NCBI RefSeq assembly: GCF_029338275.1
Contig: NZ_CP119789.1
Span: 2,914,001-2,978,000 of the forward strand
Reading direction: 5' to 3'
Source: Haloarcula ordinaria
GTDB lineage: Archaea; Halobacteriota; Halobacteria; Halobacteriales; Haloarculaceae
Length of the DNA stretch: 64,000 nt
Part shown: positions 61,095-64,000 of the stretch, in pieces
How positions within the stretch are numbered: position 1 is the first letter of the stretch
Layout of the letters: every line of letters begins with the position of its first letter
Made by a program: the position numbers and the translations under genes
Notes under the pieces: model-generated
What the model was told of the DNA's origin: nothing
What the model saw: the letters and a program-made list of their open reading frames with translations, nothing else
The model's database searches: none

Positions 61095-61752
61095 ATGGCG
61101 ACGACGTACTACCTCATCAGCGACCTCCACATCGGCGGCGATGAGCAGCTCGGACAGGTGGACTGTCTCGACGAACTGCTCGCGTTGCTCGGCGACCTGG
61201 AGGCGAGCGACGAGGACGCTGAGCTCATCATCAACGGCGACGCGTTCGGTCTCTGGGAGTTCACCGAAGTCGAGGGCCCGGCGAAGTTCGACGCGCTGGT
61301 GGAACGGTACCCGGAGCTGTTCGCACAGTTGCGGTCGACAGGTGAGCGGGCCCCCGTCACGCTCATCCCCGGCAACCACGACTACGAACTCGCGGCCTAC
61401 GACGAGTACGTCGACCTGCTCGCGAAGTACAACGTGACCTTAGAGCAGACGGTCTCTATCGAGCGACCGGTCGGTAAGCACGTCCTCCACGTCGAACACG
61501 GCATGCAGGAGGACCCGAACAACCGGATCCCCGACTTCGGAACTCAACTACGTCCGCGTCAACCCGACCGACGACGGGCGTGTGCTCGTCGAGTACGAGG
61601 TGCTCGACAAGCCCGACCCTCGGGAGGAGACACTCCTCCAGCGACTGCTCACCCGCGCGCCGACGGAGCGGGTGGAGATTCCCAGTGAGACGGTCGTCGG
61701 ACCCGCGACGGAGGCCGGCACGAGGCAAGAAGACCCGAGTGTGGCGGAGTGA
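61095..61752 (+). pseudogene. metallophosphoesterase, internally deleted
   Basis: The N-terminus is intact: YYLISDLHIGGDEQLGQVDC, LIINGDAFGLWEF and VTLIPGNHDYELAAYDEYVD give the D-H, GD and GNHD metal motifs. After HGMQEDPNNRIPDFGT near 61545 the sequence jumps out of frame into what looks like the C-terminal tail, ELNYVRVNPTDDGRVLVEYE, ending at a TGA at 61750-61752. The middle of the protein, including the second His pair of the active site (GHTH), is missing. Related proteins carry membrane helices there. The first frame would run on to 61688 as a chimera of no known function. Confidence 0.8.
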
Positions 61753-61980
61753 CCGCGGCGGGACGGACACCAACTGTTCGGTCCCAGGCCACCGCCGTCG
61801 GCAGGCAGCGCGCGGACACGCACCCAACGTCTCCCGGAGGTGAAAACCACACGGCGGACCGTATCGAACTACGGTCCCGGTTATCGGGTGGGAGTATCGG
61901 TGAGCGAGAGCCGTCAGCGGGAGACGGCGAACAGGGGTAACACGGGGGTTAACGTGGCGGCGGTCCGTAATGAACGCATA

Positions 61981-62418
61981 ATGGTTACCGTTACGGGTCC
62001 GTGGACGTCCGAGGCGGTGACGGCGTTCCTCCAGGAGACCACCGTGCCGCTCCGGCTCGGCTGTCGGCGACCGACCGGAGACCTGTGGATGTTGTCGCTG
62101 TGGTACCGCTACACCGACGACGGCTTCGTGTGTGCGACGTCGGCAGACGCGGACGTCGTCCAGTACCTGGAGGCCGACACACGCGTCTCCTTCGAGGTGT
62201 CGACGAACGAGCCGCCGTACCGCGGTGTCAGGGGTAACGGGACCGCGAGTATCGCGGTGGACGGGGAGAAGACGGTACTGTGCGGGCTCATCGAACGCTA
62301 CCTCGACGACACCGAGTCGCCGCTGGCCGAGCGACTGCTCGCGCCGGACCGTCGGGAGGTCGCCATCACGATTTCGCCGGACCGACTCCACTCGTGGGAT
62401 TACACCGACCGGATGTAG
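61981..62418 (+). CDS. pyridoxamine-5'-phosphate-oxidase-like FMN-binding protein
   Basis: The protein is 145 residues starting MVTVTGPWTSEAVTAFLQET. The split barrel has MLSLWYRYTDDGFVCATSAD, VSFEVSTNEPPYRGVRGNGT and a C-terminal ITISPDRLHSWDYTDRM, matching PNPOx-like flavin-binding proteins. ATG 61981 is used; the earlier ATG at 61840 adds an Arg-rich stretch unlike the family. The substrate is unknown (possibly F420 or flavin redox). Confidence 0.8.
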   Translation: MVTVTGPWTSEAVTAFLQETTVPLRLGCRRPTGDLWMLSLWYRYTDDGFVCATSADADVVQYLEADTRVSFEVSTNEPPYRGVRGNGTASIAVDGEKTVLCGLIERYLDDTESPLAERLLAPDRREVAITISPDRLHSWDYTDRM

Positions 62419-62463
62419 CGCGAAGCGCGTAGTTTTGGTACCCCGGGCCCGTACTGGCAACCC

Positions 62464-62877
62464 ATGACGGACCCCGCAGCGATTCGCGCGCTCGCGATTC
62501 ACGCCGAGGACCTCGTCGCGGCGGTCGAGGCGAACGAGCGCGAGACGAAACGAGTCGTCCTCCGGGCGACGCCACCGTACAGCGGGCGGATGCGAGCACG
62601 CCTGCACGTGGTCGACGAGGGTGCCGACGACGACGGGACGCTCCACGTCCAGCCCGAGGCGCTGCTCCGCGAGTCGGCGCCGCCGTACCCGGACCCGGAC
62701 GTGACCGAAGACGAACTGCGCCAGCACGCAGACGAGTCCTACAGCGTCGAGCGCCACCGCACCTACCACGAGAAACGTGTCGCCGAGTGGCGCGACGCCG
62801 TGTCCGAGCACGTGGTCGACAGCGTCGAGCTTCCGGCGGTCGGCCACGAGGTCGAGGTCGCGATACTCGGGCCCTGA
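62464..62877 (+). CDS. conserved haloarchaeal protein of unknown function
   Basis: The protein is 137 residues, acidic, with a beta-alpha start (LAIHAEDLVAAVEANERETK), RVVLRATPPYSGRMRARLHV in the middle and helical YHEKRVAEWRDAVSEHVVDS near the end. I recognise the type as common in haloarchaea but not a function. No membrane segments or motifs are seen. It follows the PNPOx-like gene after 45 bp. Confidence 0.7.
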   Translation: MTDPAAIRALAIHAEDLVAAVEANERETKRVVLRATPPYSGRMRARLHVVDEGADDDGTLHVQPEALLRESAPPYPDPDVTEDELRQHADESYSVERHRTYHEKRVAEWRDAVSEHVVDSVELPAVGHEVEVAILGP

Positions 62878-63064
62878 ACGGGGCAAGCGTGTGGACTGTG
62901 GGAGCGAGATTACCGCCTGAGACACCTTCGTAAAACGTCTCGACGTGCCTCTATCGGTGATGAAAGGTCGTGTTCCCCACTCCGCGAACGTGAAACGAGG
63001 CGAAACGTATCGAACTCTCACACCGTTATAAGATAATCCCACTGCAACACCTGAGTGAGCCCTC

Positions 63065-63307
63065 ATGTCGAGTTCCTCAGCAAACGAGCTGTTCGCCCTG
63101 CTCGACCGGTCGGTCCCGGCCTCGAGCGAGTCCCTCCTGGTACCCATCCGTGGCATCGCCTTCTGGACAGCCATCGCCCTCCCTTTCCTCTACGTCCCGC
63201 TCCTCCTCTCGGGACTGGGGTCAGCGTCGACGCGGACGGCGTTCGTCGCCCTGGTCGCCTGTAATGCCGTCGCGCTGCTGGTCGGTCACGCCCACCGCGG
63301 GAACTGA
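63065..63307 (+). CDS. small two-helix membrane protein
   Basis: The protein is 80 residues. IRGIAFWTAIALPFLYVPLL and TAFVALVACNAVALLVGHAH are membrane spans. A GTTATAAG at 63025-63032 is a fair TATA box, about 37 bp before the ATG, so the gene is likely transcribed alone. The function is unknown. Confidence 0.7.
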   Translation: MSSSSANELFALLDRSVPASSESLLVPIRGIAFWTAIALPFLYVPLLLSGLGSASTRTAFVALVACNAVALLVGHAHRGN

Positions 63308-63353
63308 CCCCCGCTCGGGGAATATTTATAATGTCGGTGGAGTAAGTAGCCGT

Positions 63354-64000
63354 ATGGCCGCATACGGCCGGCCGTCACTTCGAGACCTGTTCGACGAATC
63401 ACCCACCCCTCACATTGCGCACCCGCCGCGCAGCCATCACCGAGACTTCTACATCGCGACCGACGGGTCGTTCAGACCGCACGGGAGCGTCTCGACAACA
63501 GGCACGGAGGACGTCTCCGGGGGCCTCGGTGTCGTCGTCGAAACGATAGACGGAGAGCGCGTCGTCCGGTTGTCGGTACCCGACACCGCCCCGGACAACA
63601 ACGTCGCGGAGTACCGCGCGCTCCACCTCGGACTCGACGTCCTCGCGGCGCGTGCGCCGCCGGACGCTCGGGTCGGACTGCTCATCGACCACGACCAGCT
63701 CGCGGCGAACGTCAACGCCGAGGTCCTGGCGACACACGGGTCCGCGTACGACCCGCCGCACACGGTGTCGGTCCCGCGAGGGACCGGACTCCACTGGCGT
63801 GGCATCCAGGCGCGTATCAACGGGTTCCGGGAGATTCGGGCCGCACGCATCTCCGGCGACCGGAACCCGGCACACCCGCTCGCGAACGCCCCCGAACAGT
63901 ACGCCCACGTCAACGGCGAGGCGGACCGCTGTGTCCGCCCTGGGCTGCGAGCCACCGACGAGCAGGTCCCGCCTCCGTCCAGGGCCGAACGCGGCGCCTC
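63354..64000 (+). CDS. RNase H-fold (RNase HI-like) protein, C-terminus cut by window edge
   Basis: The frame is open from ATG 63354 to the window end, about 215 codons. Active-site acids can be placed: FYIATDGSFRPHGSV (first Asp, residue about 37), DNNVAEYRALHLGLDVLAAR (Glu), VGLLIDHDQLAANVNAEVLA (Asp) and YAHVNGEADRCVRPG (last Asp near a conserved His). Two insertions relative to short archaeal RNase HI are present. A TATA box (AATATTTATA, 63321-63330) sits 28 bp before the ATG, giving a leaderless transcript. It removes RNA from RNA/DNA hybrids by family. Confidence 0.8.
   Translation, partial: MAAYGRPSLRDLFDESPTPHIAHPPRSHHRDFYIATDGSFRPHGSVSTTGTEDVSGGLGVVVETIDGERVVRLSVPDTAPDNNVAEYRALHLGLDVLAARAPPDARVGLLIDHDQLAANVNAEVLATHGSAYDPPHTVSVPRGTGLHWRGIQARINGFREIRAARISGDRNPAHPLANAPEQYAHVNGEADRCVRPGLRATDEQVPPPSRAERGA

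Overview
The window is haloarchaeal (class Halobacteria) chromosome. The evidence is the acidic, Asp/Glu-rich proteins, the GC-rich coding sequence, archaeal TATA boxes close to start codons, an intron-containing elongator tRNA-Met, and archaeal genes such as radB, cdc48, TrkA/TrkH and cobalamin-dependent nrdJ. Genus is not resolved from the sequence; Haloarculaceae-like is a guess.

Region 1 (1-17.4 kb) is an AT-richer accessory region devoted to surface or secreted glycan assembly. It holds a GT-C type membrane glycosyltransferase (cut by the window edge), two NodB-type deacetylases, a formyltransferase-fold enzyme, one GT2 and two GT4 glycosyltransferases, a SAM methyltransferase, an alkaline-phosphatase-superfamily hydrolase, a Wzy-like polymerase and a Wzx/AglR-like flippase. 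Four transposon footprints interrupt it: an IS6-type element, an ISH8-type IS4 element, an IS1595-type relic and an IS5-type relic. All four transposase genes are broken. The layout suggests lipid-linked oligosaccharide synthesis, flipping and polymerisation, with deacetylation, formyl-type modification and methylation as decorations.

Region 2 (17.4-43 kb) is core genome. It starts with a sensor kinase carrying an apparently intact LOV photosensory domain. Then come SppA with a DUF4350 protein, an APC transporter fused to two universal-stress domains and overlapped by a free UspA gene, convergent trkA and trkH, phoU, radB, several small membrane or secreted proteins, a RuvC-like conserved protein, larC, another uspA, cdc48, a repeat-rich intergenic block, a CBS protein with an HPF-like tail, an orphan lycopene-cyclase-domain protein, a winged-helix protein, and a three-subunit proton-translocating transhydrogenase operon (pntAA-pntAB-pntB). 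That operon is preceded by a leader ORF with an internal hairpin.

Region 3 (43-64 kb) starts with tRNA-Val(GAC) and the tightly overlapping trpDFEG operon behind a TGTAC-N6-GTACA palindrome. It continues with class II ribonucleotide reductase, a membrane-anchored sulfite-oxidase-family protein, a 40-residue zinc protein, a second PAS kinase, a TVP38 family protein, tRNA-Met with a 71-nt intron, an MFS relic, an HdeD family protein, an AI-2E family transporter, a metallophosphoesterase relic, a flavin-reductase-like protein and an RNase H-fold protein that runs off the end. Both tRNA genes have a short degenerate copy of their own 3' end about 130-145 bp downstream, an arrangement typical of integrase attachment scars.

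The most promising leads are the LOV kinase, the deacetylase/formyltransferase pair, the pntA leader ORF with hairpin, the trp operator, the CBS-HPF fusion and the paired tRNA scars. No CRISPR array or rRNA was seen.
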